DNA of 64,000 bases from Brachionus manjavacas. Taxonomy: Eukaryota; Rotifera; Eurotatoria; Ploima; Brachionidae. How positions within the stretch are numbered: position 1 is the first letter of the stretch; every line of letters begins with the position of its first letter. The DNA lies in NCBI GenBank assembly GCA_019054805.1, contig JAHQIY010000006.1:124001-188000 (forward strand), written 5' to 3'. Shown here one piece after another: positions 34,511 to 46,569 of this stretch. The translations under genes and the position numbers were made by a program. Below the pieces are notes generated by a model that searched no databases, was not told the origin of the DNA, and saw only the letters and a list, made by a program, of their open reading frames with translations.

Positions 34511-37500
34511 ATATGATATTTTTCTGAAGTAAAAATGATACCCTTATTAATATTTTGAAATTTTTAAAATTCAAAATTCAACTTTTTTAATTTTTTAATC
34601 TGTCTTTAAAGCTTTCAAATAAAGATTCCAAAATTAAAAATTAAGAATCAAATAGAAAAAAAAACTGTTAGTTTTGTTTAATTCAAATATTAAAATTTTA
34701 TATTTAAATAAAAAAGAAATTTAAAAAGCTTATCTAATCATTTTTATTAATATTTTAATCAATTTAATTTTGATCATGTGATCATGAACATTAACTTCAA
34801 TTTTCCAAAATTAATCAAAAATATTTTTACTAGATATTATCAATATTTTTTTTAAATATTTAAAATAATTAAACAGAAAATTGGTTAATAAAAAATAATG
34901 AATGTAAATTTTATTGAAAAAATGCCTAAACGGTTTAATTTTCTTTTAGATTTTACAAAAATTCATCGAAAAATAAATAAAAGCTTTTTTATTTTTATTT
35001 TAGATATTGATATTTTGGGTTATTTCGGTTTGCTAACATTTTATAATAAATATCAAAACTGATTTGAGAGATTCATTTATAATTTTTCTACATTAATTTA
35101 TTAATTTAAAAAAATCAAAGGCTTATTTGTTGAAAATTATGATCTTAATATATTTTTACAAAATAAATTTATAGGCAAAATAATTTTGACTATGCTAGTA
35201 AAGACTTTTTTTAAGCAAAATTTGACACTTAATTATTTATAATTACACTTTGAAAAATTTTAAATGAATCTTTTTATCTAATTTCAGTTAGAACTAAATG
35301 TTACTTGTAGGGGGTTATTTCTCAACCTTTATTTTCTACTTTATCATTTCTTCTCTTCTTATGTTATTAATATGTTAAAGAAAAGCAGAAAAAATTTAAG
35401 GTAAAGCAAAAGAAGAGCAGAGGAACTAAAAAACTTTCAAGTAAGTTTAAGTTTGTTCTGTTATTAATACGTTGTTCGTAAACATTGTTCGTCAAAATTC
35501 ACTATTTATTTAATTAAAAACAAAAATTTTTAACGTTTTTTAACGAAAAATTTCTCAACGAAACTTAAATTAATAATGATAATTTTGTTAAATAAAAATA
35601 AACTAGCTTTGTATAAAGTAAACCTTTTTATTTCTTTGCCTATTCTAATCGCTCTAAAGGCGTTTTTTGAACAAATAATAAAGCAAAATAATAATAATTT
35701 TTTTTTTAATAAGTTAATTTCAAATAGCATCAATTTGATCTACAATGAAGAAATTTAATCAAATAAATATAATTTAACGTGAGGAAAATAGAAGGGGTAC
35801 AAAGAAGAAGCTGTGGCGCTTTAGCTAAATGGGAGATTCAGAGTTGATCAAAAGTCTTAACATTTGGATTCTATTTGAGAAATTGAGAAATTGATTTTTT
35901 TTTTAATTAAAATAATATTTATTACTAATAAAAACAAGTTTTTATTTTATTATTTTTATTTTTCAATAATAAATGACTCAAATAGAGATTAAACATGATT
36001 ATTTAATTACCCAAAACAACACGAATTTATTAATTTATGTTGCGATATTTTATTTTAAACAAAAGATCCCTTTGACAATTTGCAATTTGATGAGCTACAT
36101 TAGTTTAAATGAAAATTATTATTTTCGACACAAATTTTACATTTTCAATTTTTCAATTTTATTCAATATTTTCAACCGACATTATAAATTTTCGTCTAAA
36201 ATCACTCAAAGTCTTGAATAAATTGATCACTTGAAATCATTACTGGACCTCACTGGAACCACCTGGAATCTACTACCACCGCATGTAGTGAACGTGTTTT
36301 CAGTTAAAAGCCTTGAAGAATATCGGTCTATCAGGTTCAACTAAGGCAATATTTAAATTAACAAACCCTCTCACTTTACGTATTCCACAGCTTCCATCAT
36401 TAATTCTACTAATGTTATGACTATTTACCTATAAATTTTGAATTTTTATTTATTGGAATTTTAGTGAAAAACTGAGTTTGTCACAGTGGGTTAGAATTAA
36501 AAAAATAAAATTCAGTCGATAATAATTTTAAATCAGTTGGTTGATCTCTAATAATTATTTTTTTAATCTAATAAAAATAATTGTTAAAAGTATTAAACAA
36601 TTCGATTCGATATTTTATTTTAATCTATTATCTTATTTTTCTAAGGTGACAAATTTATTTTATGTTAATTTTCAGCAGGATACTTTATTAAGGAGCGTTC
36701 TAAAAATATTACAAGACGTAGAACTCAAAATTAAATAATTTACTTATTTCTAAGCTGAATAAATTGTATCACTTAAAAAAAATCTCTAACACAATGAAGT
36801 GAATGATCAATATTTAAAAAAAAAAAATTTAATTTTTTATCATGATCATTGAAATTTTATGATAAACTTCTATTTTTTTTTAATAAAAGGTTCATAAAAA
36901 AATAGACAAACACTAAGGTATCGATCATACAACAGATTTAAAATAACACAGTTCCTCTACTTTATTTTTCTTTTACTCAATTTAAAAAGATAAAAGATTT
37001 ATTTGTAAATTTTTACCAATATAGAAACTCTCTAATAATAATTAATAGCCTAAATAAAATGAAAGCGCAATAAAATAGAATAAAATAAAAAATAAAAAAG
37101 TTAATTTTTTTTAAAAAAACAAAAAAAGCTTTTTTAAGTTTTAACTGGTTCTCCGTTCGAGTTAGAAAGAAGATATGGTAAGGTGGCAATTAAACAAGTT
37201 GAGCATTTTATAAATCTTGATTCGAAACCTGTTTGGTATTCAAACATTGATAATTTTCTAAGATAATTTTACCTTTCTTTTCGATCATTTGGTTAACCAG
37301 CTAGGAGTATTCTGCAATTAAATTTTTTAAAACAGCAAAAAAATTATTTTTTTAAACAGGAATTTAAAATTATTTTATTTAATAGTAAATTAATAAATTA
37401 AGTGACAAGTAATTAACTTATCAATTTTGCATTAATTTAAAAACACTTACCATTAGCCACATTTTACTTCAAGTTTCATATTGATGAATTATTTAAATTA

Positions 37501-38060
37501 AGTAATGGTTAAAACCATAAGCTAAATAGACCTTAAATATTTTTATGACTAAGCTCGTACTAGAAGAACAAATTAAAATGAAATTTTTTCTCTCAATATT
37601 TGAATCAAAAGTTTTCACCTTTTAAAAAAATAATCCAAAAATGATAATCTCGTATCTAGTGTTATACCTGCCCTAATTAGCAAAGCTCCAGCGAATATTT
37701 AAGCAAAAATTTTTGGGATTTAAAGGTAAGCTGTTTTATGACAATCAAAAACTATGAATCAACAAAAAAAAATTCTTTTTTGTTCATTATCATTTAATTT
37801 AATTTTCAATTCATCATAAAGAAAGATTAAAGCAAATTCTCTAAAAAATAAAAATAAAAGGTAAACCCATTCAAATTCTATTTAATAAATAAATAAATAA
37901 ACATATTTAGAATATAATAAAAACCTAGTTTTATTCAGAACTGAATCCATAAACACTGCATTGTTAAATCTTCGAAAAATCCCTCTCTCCAAATAGAAGC
38001 TTTTCAGAAAATTTATAGGTATAATAAATCTTTTTCAAAAATTATAAATCTTGTAAATTT
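34511..38060. other. A+T-rich intergenic DNA
   Basis: Long tract without recognised genes; its open frames are A+T-driven. 37140-37260 (- strand) keeps a LINE-A end fragment (AAGGTGGCAATTAAACAAG, CTTGATTCGAAACCTG). 36285-36325 contains TTTTCAGTTAAAAGCCTTGA, similar to the sequence around the hammerhead-like motif at 28.4 kb. Confidence 0.45.
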
Positions 38061-38076
38061 TTTTAATCTTTCAGAA

Positions 38077-38583
38077 ATGACAACTACCACCAAAACAGTT
38101 ACTATTGATATCGATGAGCCCAAAACATCAATTTTTAAGGACAACATTTTTTTAATCAAAGGCCTTCGGTTCGCACTTACATTTTTTTATGGTCAATTAT
38201 TTGCCAATGCAATTTACGAAAATTTAATTCGTGGTATATCATATGCAGTCGAGGATCCAACTACCTTTCCCATAATCAAAATAACAATTGGAGGTCTTTT
38301 TTTTTTCATTACCATATTTGCCATGGTAGCAATATGGAAAAAAATTCGCATACTAATTTTTATTAGTGCAGTCATTCTCATTTTATTTTCTCTTTTTGCA
38401 TTAATTGTAAGTGTAATAGATCTAGTACTAAGAAACAACAGAAATCAATTAACCGGCACCGAATTAAAGGTGAACATAGCAGAGATTACTGTGGAATCAA
38501 TTTTTAGAGTCATTGCAATAGTTCTTCACTTTTTTATGATAAAATTGCTCCGTACATATGACAGAGTGCCTTCATCGGCCTAA
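38077..38583 (+). CDS. small four-helix membrane protein, family unknown
   Basis: An intact 168-residue frame. A hydrophilic N-terminus (MTTTTKTVTIDIDEPKTS) precedes four hydrophobic segments at about residues 27-47 (GLRFALTFFYGQLFANAIYE), 66-86 (IIKITIGGLFFFITIFAMVA), 90-113 (ILIFISAVILILFSLFALIV) and 139-157 (SIFRVIAIVLHFFMIKLL), ending in a short polar tail. A polypyrimidine tract and CTTTCAG stop two bases before the ATG, so the start probably follows a spliced 5' leader, cis or trans. AATAAA follows about 30 bp after the stop. The topology resembles tetraspan proteins, but the tetraspanin CCG motif is absent. The sequence is more balanced than its surroundings, which supports a real gene. 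Confidence 0.7.
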   Translation: MTTTTKTVTIDIDEPKTSIFKDNIFLIKGLRFALTFFYGQLFANAIYENLIRGISYAVEDPTTFPIIKITIGGLFFFITIFAMVAIWKKIRILIFISAVILILFSLFALIVSVIDLVLRNNRNQLTGTELKVNIAEITVESIFRVIAIVLHFFMIKLLRTYDRVPSSA

Positions 38584-38989
38584 TCAAGCATTGTGTATTA
38601 AATAACTTCAATTGAATAAAAATTTAAAAATCTTTTTTTTATTTAAATTACAAAAATTATTAACCTAATTTTTTATTTTTAAAATATTAATCCGAAAGGT
38701 TGAATTTTATTACCGTGTAAAAAAATATTTATCAACAATAAAAAATTCAAATGAATTAATAAACTAAAAATAAGATCAAACCATTTATTTGCAGAACAAA
38801 ATATGTTCAAAATTTCTCTGGACACAAGTCACAGATCAAAAAAAGGTTTTTACAGATCTAAAAAAGCTCAAAGATTCGAAAAGTTTTGCTGATACAAAAC
38901 TTGTGTTGGCCAATGTCGCAGTTTTCAAGTGACTACAGAATGGTCAATTTTTTAGCTATCACAATGGTAAGCTGCTCAAATTCAAGAGT

Positions 38990-39660
38990 AGTAGTAGTAG
39001 TAGTTAGTTTAACTGCAGCATGTATGCAGTACCGAAGTACTTAGCTCAAAAGTGAGCTTTAGCAGCTACCATTCAATTTTTTATCCAAAAAACCCTTGAA
39101 ACTATTTAAACTCTTCGCCGTGAACGCTTTTTCAGACAATTTATTCCAATAAGGTACAATTCTAGTTTTCAAAAACACGTCTCGCGGTGTACACTTTCTA
39201 CTTATTTCACAAACCATTTTAAGCGAATGACCTCTTGTCGCGTAACTTTCCTGTGCAAATTTCAAACCATATTTTAAAAAAACCGACTCGTAGTTATGAA
39301 TTATCTTAAAAATTTGAATAAGATCACCTCTAACACGTCTCTCTTCTAGAGTTGTCAAAGAGAAAGCCTTCAGTCTTTCTGCTTAGTTGCTCTTTTTTGA
39401 ATCTTTTAAATTTGAGTTATATCATGTTTCAAATGCGGTGACCAAACACTAATGGCGTATTCTAGGTGTAGACGAACCAGTGTCATGTAGAGCAGACGAA
39501 AAGCATTCTTACTAAGATTCTTAAAACATCTTCTAGTTACCCTAATCATGATGTTTGCCTTGTTGACTGCTGTTTTAACATTCATTGACCATTTTAAATC
39601 GCTTGTTACGCAGACACCAAGATCCTTCTCACCCTGGCTAACCGAGCTAAAAAAAGTTCT
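38990..39660 (-). pseudogene. CR1-like LINE, 3' part with (ACT)n tail
   Basis: The - strand frame at 39059-39358 reads LTTLEERRVRGDLIQIFKII, then ATRGHSLKM, RTRIVPYWNKLSEKAF-type text and FKGFLDKKLNGSC. Upstream, 39410-39640 holds LVRLHLEYAISVWSPHLKHD with frameshifts. The copy ends at 38985-39003 in the (ACT)n microsatellite. Confidence 0.85.
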
Positions 39661-39819
39661 ATATAATACTTTATACAGAAGTCAAAAGAGTAAAAATTCT
39701 CATTCAGCTAAATAATTTTTGCTATAAAAATAGAAAATATACAGTGATTAAGAAAGGGATGCATGTTAGCCCGTCATATCAATAATTAAATTCTCATATG
39801 AAAATAAATAAAATCGTCA

Positions 39820-39960
39820 AATGGATCTACAACATACCCGAATTCTTAGACCAGGGCTCTGTCTCGGCCCCGTTTAATTTTTTTATGACAATCTATTTTG
39901 TTTTTATATGACGATTCATTCATTGATATGGCGGTTTAAAATTTTTCCTTAAAAAAAAGA
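39820..39960 (+). pseudogene. LINE reverse transcriptase scrap around the catalytic box
   Basis: One frame gives EFLDQGSVSAPFNFFMTI, resembling the VPQGSVLGPLLF block of LINE reverse transcriptases; a neighbouring frame gives FLYDDSFIDM, resembling YADDS. Very decayed. Confidence 0.45.
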
Positions 39961-40049
39961 CCAACATTAGAATAAATGAGTATAAAATAGTGACAGGCTC
40001 TAATTCTAAGAAAATTGTTAGAATCCGAGGATACCATTAATCCTGAATA

Positions 40050-40063
40050 ACAATTGCCCTTTC

Positions 40064-40094
<31 letters not shown>

Positions 40095-40510
40095 TGGATG
40101 ACTGCGAGTTGCCGGATGACTCCAGCAAGAGAACCTGAGTCCTATGAGCAGCCTGTTCTTTGATCGTCAATCCTCTTCTTGAAAGAGTTGACACTTGGTG
40201 CGTCAATGACTGAATCGGGTAGCTTGTTCCACATTCTTGCTACCCTGTTGCGGAAAGCGTTACGTCTGATTAGACAGTCCTTCACTAGCTCTGGTCTGAT
40301 GTGCCCTCGATGCCCGCTTCTGGGCGGTCCAACTTGTAGAGAGGAGTGCCATTCGACCAGTCCTTTCTGAATTTTGAACATTTCTATCAAATCACCCCTG
40401 GCTCTCCTTTCCTCCAGCGTTGTCAACTTCAGTTTTAGGCACCTGTCTTCGTATGTCATGTCGCGGAGTTGAGTTGGGACTTTAGTGGCACGGCGCTGAA
40501 GTATAGATAA
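40050..40510 (-). pseudogene. CR1-like LINE, C-terminal part with (ACT)n tail
   Basis: The - strand frame 40142-40459 reads MTYEDRCLKLKLTTLEERRA, RGDLIEMFKI, RNAFRNRVARMWNKLPDSV and FKKRIDDQRTGCS, the typical end of a CR1-like ORF2. Beyond the stop, 40066-40095 is the (ACT)n tail. This copy is the least damaged of the group, with one open frame of 105 residues. Confidence 0.88.
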
Positions 40511-40529
40511 TAACTATCAAATTAAATGA

Positions 40530-42440
40530 ATTTAACATTTTTTTTTATTTAAAATTTGATTTATTTCATCATCCTTGAAATGCCAATTGAAAAATACCGT
40601 CAACCTTTGCCTACTTCTCTTAACAATAAGACAAACTTCAAATTAGTTTAATTATTAAAGTAATTCAGGGCTGAATTAAAAAGCTAAAATAAAGATGAAA
40701 CTATATTTCTGCAGGACAAAAAATGTTGAAAATTTCCCTGGACACAAGTCTAAATTAAAATAAATTGCTCATTTTTCTATCACTTTAAAACAAAAAGAAA
40801 TAAACAAAATAAAAAACTCTTTAGGGAATTTAAGTATTTTGTCTTTTTCTATAAGTTTTAAGTTTAATATGATTGAGTTTAATAAAAAAATTTGGATTCT
40901 AAATAACAAATTCAATCTAAATAGAATTAAATAGAATTTGTTTGAATGAATTAAAATAAGAAATACTAATCAATTTTAATTTAAGGTTTTAAAAATTTGG
41001 CTCACATTTATCGATAATGAATTATTTTAAATAATTTTCAGAATTAAAATCTCAAATTTGTTGACTTATAGCAAAATTAAGCTTTTTAAAAAAAAGTAAT
41101 TTAATTATCTTTACATTTTGCTCTGTTCTTTTGTACTGAATTCACAAAAAAGCATCATTTTCCCAAAAATTTAAATATTAAGTTTCTTATGTTTTAATTG
41201 AAATATTTTTGATCTTTTAGATGTATTATCCTGGAATTTTGTATACACATTAGATCGAACATTAAATAAATATCAAAATAAAATATTATCTTTATTTTAA
41301 AATCTGAACTTTGAACTATTTTAGACTTGGACTGATAATTTTAAATAGCAAAGATAAAAAAAATTTTTGACATCTCAAACTTTCACTTTTATATCATTAG
41401 AGGTTCATTTTTTTTTTCAAATTGAATTTTTAAGCAACCATCTTTGGCCACTTGTTAATATGGTCAAGATAACAAATATCACCCTAAAAAAATGAACAGA
41501 AGCCTAGATTTTAAAAAATAATTGATTATTGATAAAAAATTAAAAAAAATTCTATTTTTTTGTATTTGAAATCATAGTCGGACTCTATGATTTTGAATAA
41601 TATATTTTTAAAAATGTATTCTTATTCTTATGTTTTTTTATGCCTTGATTGCGTATATTAAATGAATTATTCAAATTTTTAAATGAAATTAATTAATTCA
41701 CATTTTTCGGTTTCTGAGATATCGTAGATTCAACAAAAAAATGCTTATTTTCGAATTGAGCTTTTAAAAAAAATTTGAAAAAAATGGAACTACAAAATCG
41801 CATTTTTTCAGTAATGTTTGTAACTGGTTTATAATAAACAATGTTTAATCTTTAAAAGCTTTATTTAAGATATTGAACGTTCTGAAGTTCTAAGAATGGA
41901 ATTCTTATTTATACCTATATCTCGTCAAGAACACGAGCTTATAATTAACTCAAGATGTGAGCTTAGTGCTTAATGTATATGTCACCATTTCGAAGCGTCT
42001 AACTTCTGAGATACGTGACAAGTATAATTCTTACTTATCTTTGTGCATCAGTTGACAAGCTGATGAATAAGTGATTATTCAGGGTAACATGTTTGACACA
42101 AAATTTCCGAAGTTATGCAATTTTCTAAATTTTTAAAATAAATTGATTTTGTATGAGTAAAAAACAACGAAAAAAAATTTCTTTTTTTTTTAAAGTTATC
42201 AATATTAATCTTAAAGACAGACCAAAATAAATGATTCTTTTAAAAGAATTGTATAGATTTAATTTCAAGATTAAAAAAAAAAAATTGAAGTTATTATTAG
42301 AAAAGTTAAAAAGAAAAACTCTTATAACTTTGTAATTTTCGTGTTTTCGTATTTTTGTAATATTAGTAGATATTTAAATGTATTTTTAAATAATAAAATA
42401 ACAAAAAAGAATTTAGATAGAATCTTAGAAAGAAAATTAA
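40530..42440. other. A+T-rich intergenic DNA
   Basis: No gene recognised. 41920-42110 is somewhat GC-richer, with several short inverted repeats, but has no open frame. Confidence 0.4.
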
Positions 42441-42464
42441 ATTTTAATTTACTTTCCGGAATAA

Positions 42465-42690
42465 GATATTGAAAAGTATCTTAAAGTTCAATTTAACAAG
42501 TGATTGAAAAGTCATCTATCAGGTTACTGAAAAGTATTATATTTTAAAAAATCCCTATTGCTCCGTTCTTTGAGGCACTAGGGACTAGGCGAAAGACTTG
42601 ATCATAAGCTGATCAACTCAAATACAGAGTAGTCTAGTTTTGAAAAGTATACAAAAAAGGCATTGAAAAGTGTCATAGGGACCCCTCTTT
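42465..42690. repeat. cluster of (A/T)TTGAAAAGT repeats
   Basis: TTGAAAAGT or CTGAAAAGT occurs five times (near 42468, 42503, 42529, 42638, 42671), all in the same orientation and spaced 25-110 bp. This looks like the subterminal array of a DNA transposon whose coding part is unknown; the pogo-like fragment 650 bp downstream is a candidate. Confidence 0.5.
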
Positions 42691-43339
42691 CGATCGTACA
42701 GCTGTCAAACAATCAAAAACCACTTAACTGTGACGGATCAGAAACCCACGAGAGCCATTACTGAATTAAATTTTATGAATACTTAATGAAAATTTAAAAA
42801 AAAAATGTTTTTTTTTTTTTAAAAGAATTGTATGACTTTTACATAATCAATAAACATATTATTGATTCAATTTTCATTTGTAAAGAATTTTATATAAGCT
42901 TTAACAATTGTAAATAGTTTTAAAATGTGTTCACTTTTTATTGTATGTCACTAAAATTGAATTTTTATTTTTTTTTAAACCGTGCTCAATTTTGAATTAC
43001 ATGTCACTGAAAAAGAGTACTCTATTTTAAAAACATGTCTCTCAATATGGAAGATTACGTAAATTTAAAAACTCCCTTTTTTCCAGCGAACTTTTTTCAA
43101 TAAAAACTATCCTTCGAAAAATAAAATTATCACTCTGTTCATTCATTTTTTAAAATTTTTGAATTTTTCCTATAATTTTCTCTATGAAATTAATTGATAT
43201 GATAAAAATTAAAAATAAATCTTAAAATCAATTTAAAATAAAATTAAATAAAATATACCTCGAAGAAAATTTTAAACCGTAAAAAAATTCCAAAGTTATT
43301 CCAACAAATTACCCAGAAAGCTATTTAAAAAATTACAGT

Positions 43340-43930
43340 ACGGAAAGCAAGCAGAACATTTGGGATATCTTATTCAACCTTAAAGAATCGTATATCGAGG
43401 ATTAAGTACTGGTTAGGCAACTTTTCTTAGCGGAGCCTTCGAGAAATTGCTTGTGCATGCCTCCAAGATGTTGGTATGAACGGATGATAGATGAATTGAG
43501 CATTAGGAATGCTGAGCTTATTTACTCACAACATGCGACTCACTATATTGATGTAGCAATTGACTACTTTTTTTTATAAATTTAAATAAAGAGGTTGAAA
43601 AATACAAGACATCAAGAAGGAATATTTGGAATGCAGACGAGACTGGGTTTTCAGCAGATCTTGGTGGAGAAAAAAATATAACAAAAAATGGACAAAAAAG
43701 GCCACAAAAGCTGACTGGAAACAACCAGAAAGATGAGTTAATTTTTCTCAATTGTTGCAAAGCACATGGACACTACTAGAATGATTTGTAGTCTACAAGT
43801 CGAAAGGTTGTTTGTATAGGACATGGTGTTTGAATAGTCGGGATAAAGCTATTAATGGACATTGGAATCGGGTTGGAAGGAAAATGATTTATTTGTAAAG
43901 TGGTTGGAAAAGTCCTTTGCTTCTCAAATT
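43340..43930 (+). pseudogene. pogo/Tigger-like DDE transposase remnant
   Basis: The frame near 43600-43780 reads RRNIWNADETGFSADLGGE, KRPQKLTGNNQKDELIFLN and CCKAHGHYLE, then VVYKSKG. NADETGF holds the first catalytic Asp in DDE_1 transposases. Frames before and after (LLLTTCDSLY, AINGHWNRVGRK) suit the same protein but are broken by stops. Confidence 0.6.
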
Positions 43931-44183
43931 AAGAAGATACCATTACTTTTATTTTACATTATTCTTGAAAAAATTTGTGTAATTTTTCGTAAATTTCGTT
44001 CGTAAATTATTATATTAAAAATCTAAAATCTAATTTAACACAAAAACTTTTTTTTAAAGTTTATTTTAACTGTTAATTCTAAATTAAAAATCAAAAAAGA
44101 AATTTCCCAAAATAAATAAACTACAAAAAAAAGGATTGAAATTTAAAACTATGAAATTTTTTACCATATCTCACCATTTCATT

Positions 44184-45688
44184 CAGTCTAGAAAGTTTAG
44201 AACATTACTAAAAAATTTTAAAAAAATATTTTAAGGTGTAAAAATCTAAAATTAAAATCGATTTACATATAATGTTAACTATACCATCTTAAAGATTTTA
44301 TTTTAATTTTATTAGCTTTCTTTTGATTTATAGATTGTTCAAAAAAAAAATTTCTGAACACTCCAGAACCCATTTAAAAAAAACAGATAAAATTGAACAA
44401 AAAAAATAGTCTACAAAGCTTAGAACAATTATTTTATCCTAAAATTTTACCACACCTTGACAATCCCTGGCCATTTTTTTTTCACACAATGTTTGGAATG
44501 TCTTTTCATACTGTTTGCTTGCACTTTTTACGTTTGATTTATTATTTTTGGATTTTAAAATCGGTCATTTTATTGAGTTGTACCATTTTGGCGTTTTTTC
44601 CATAAAAATGGACAAAAAAAAGTATCTGAGGCTCAAAGGTGGCAAATAATTGGTCTATTGAAGGATAAGAGAAAATGTGTGATTACAACAAAGCACAATT
44701 ATGAGAAGACTTCCGTGGTAAAAGAATTACCAAGGTCTGGTCTAGACCCCGAAAGCTTACCAGTCGAGATGAGTCGTACATTTTTAGAAAGGTCAGAATC
44801 AATCCTACAATAAGCTATAGACAGCTAGCTTCTGATTTTAGTTCTAAATTTCCAAATGTTACTGTTAGAAAAGACACTGTAAGAAAAGTTCTATTAAACA
44901 AAAAAATACAGTCGTATACTGCAATAAAAAAACCTCTTTTGACTGTATTGGATCGATTGAAAAGGCTCAAATGGTGCAAAGAACAACAAAGATGGACTGT
45001 TAATGACTGGTCAAAAGTTGTTTTTTGTGACGAGTCTAATTTCGAAGTATTAAACAGAAAATTTAGAGTGTTTGCAAAACGTTTTGCAAACGAAAAGTAT
45101 CACCTCAAGTTTTGTTTACCAAAGTTACAAAATGGTGAAGGTTCGGTTGGTATTTGGGTATGTATCAATTACAAAGGTACTGGATGCTGCTCCATTTATA
45201 CAGGCAGAATTAATCAATTTGTGTACATGGACACTCTGGAAAATAACTTTTTACCATCAGCCGAGATATTTTTTGATCACAGTCAATGATGTCAATACAA
45301 AATGGTCAATACAAAAATTACGTCAGTAGAGTATTTAAAAAGCGTTCTTTTTGATGAATGGTTGAAAGTTCCTAGTGAAGTAGTAAAAAACATGACTGAA
45401 TCTATGCCAAAACGTGTCGCTGAGTGTATTAAAGCTAAGGGTAGGCATTTTAAATGTTAAAAAATAAATGTTCAAATTTTGTAGACAATTTTTTTTTTAA
45501 AAAGTTTCACTCCTTTTTTATTGCGATTTTTTTTCTTTCCTAGTTTTTGTACTTTTCCGATAAAAAATTTTTTTTTAGATAAATTTCTAAAAAAAAATAT
45601 CTTTTTATTTTTTATTTAGCCGTACGGCTTTCAAGAAACAAACCGTGCATAAAAAAGTTTAAATGTTCTAAATTTTCTATACATACTG
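44184..45688 (+). mobile_element. Tc1-like DNA transposon, decayed, with TIRs
   Basis: The left end (CAGTCTAGAAAGTTTAGAAC) and the reverse complement of the right end (CAGTATGTATAGAAAATTTA, GAACA) match with a small gap; an inner copy of the left end (AGTCTACAAAGCTTAGAACA) at 44410 suggests the IR/DR type. The total of 1505 bp is typical of Tc1. The transposase lies at about 44620-45460. TA is visible beyond the right end but not cleanly on the left. Confidence 0.8.
44730..45460 (+). pseudogene. Tc1-like transposase, broken
   Basis: Reading through frame changes: RKLTSRDESYIFRKVRINPT and a helix-turn-helix (VRKDTVRKVLLN) at 44740-44910, then an open 116-residue frame at 44939-45289 (LKRLKWCKEQQRWTVNDW, VVFCDESNF with the first catalytic Asp, FRVFAKRFANEKY). 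After a frame break comes the C-terminal VPSEVVKNMTESMPKRVAEC, then IKAKGRHFKC. The second catalytic region is damaged (FFDHSQ and a stop) and the third is absent, so it is inactive. Confidence 0.85.
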
Positions 45689-45884
45689 TATATATTGTGC
45701 AAAAAATTACCAAAAATAACAACAAATATCTAAATAAATTAAAAAATTTTGTGAAAAAAAATACAAAAATTGGCAATTTTTTGGCCGAATCGAATTTACC
45801 GTGTCCTACAGATATTGATGTAATTTTATATTTGATTTTGTGTGAAAGAAAGTTCAAGATTACCTAAAATTTCACTGGTATTTT

Positions 45885-46040
45885 TCAATTCTATCAAGAA
45901 ATCAACTCATTGTCTCGCTCATTGTGTTCAAAATGGTTATGTCCTAGTTGTTTGCCGAAGCGAGGAAAGGATGGCGACAATATAACTGTTCAAAAAAATG
46001 TAGAGAGACTTCTGAATAATAAATATTATAATGAATAATT
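45885..46040 (+). pseudogene. PHD-like zinc knuckle fragment, probably from a LINE ORF1
   Basis: The frame reads SLCSKWLCPSCLPKRGKDGD, then NITVQKNVERLLNN, and a stop. The C..WLC..C arrangement matches the end of a PHD finger, which some CR1-like LINEs carry in ORF1. No upstream coding survives. Confidence 0.45.
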
Positions 46041-46329
46041 TATGCGGTATCTTTTGTTCTTTTTTGCTTAGTCAGTTTTTTTTTAGCTTCATTTTTTTTT
46101 TAATTTAAAGTTTCTTGTATTTAGATTTTTTTTCCGTCTTTCAAAAAGTTTTTTTTGCCAGTGCTTTTTCTTTTGATTTGTTTTAGCCCAAATGCTGGGA
46201 TGTGAAATATCGATATTTTATAAAGGCTTATATTCTACTCAGTACCTAATTTTATTTTACCAAGTACCAAAAAATGATTTTGATATACTAAATATGCTTA
46301 AGTCGTATTTATAAAATTTTCTAGCACAA

Positions 46330-46560
46330 AAAAAATGCTTTGGGGTGGTGGTTGGTCCAATTGAGTCAGATTGTTTTTCTGATGATGTATTTGGTTGTAC
46401 TAATGGAGCAATTTTTGATGCATCATTTTCAGGCAAATCTGGTGGTTCAATTCACGTCATCCATGATGGCTTTGCTATCTTTGGACCTCTTCTTTTACGA
46501 ACGCCTTCAATTTTCAAATCAACTTCGGCGAAATCAAAAATATTTAAATTAAAAGCAACT
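46330..46560 (-). pseudogene. MULE transposase tail fragment
   Basis: The - strand reads DFAEVDLKIEGVRKRRGPKI and AKPSWMT, then after a stop EPPDLPENDASKIAPLVQPN. This fits the RKRRGxPxKxKP linker at the end of MULE proteins, as at 449-871 and 22393-22653. Weak but consistent. Confidence 0.4.
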
Positions 46561-46569
46561 GTAATAATG

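Noticed and set aside
35815-35880. tRNA-like A box (TAGCTAAATGGG) and weak B box, suggesting a tRNA or SINE
   Set aside because: No acceptor stem or cloverleaf could be formed, and the B box is poor; left unannotated.
36285-36325. Second hammerhead-like site resembling 28.4 kb
   Set aside because: Shares only the GTTAAAAGCCTTGAAG part; the catalytic core and stem I are not present.
35530-36738. Cluster of short frames of 60-82 residues on both strands
   Set aside because: Rich in Ile, Asn, Phe and Lys as expected from random A+T-rich DNA; nothing recognisable.
43518-43760. - strand frame of 80 residues
   Set aside because: It is antisense to the pogo-like transposase remnant.
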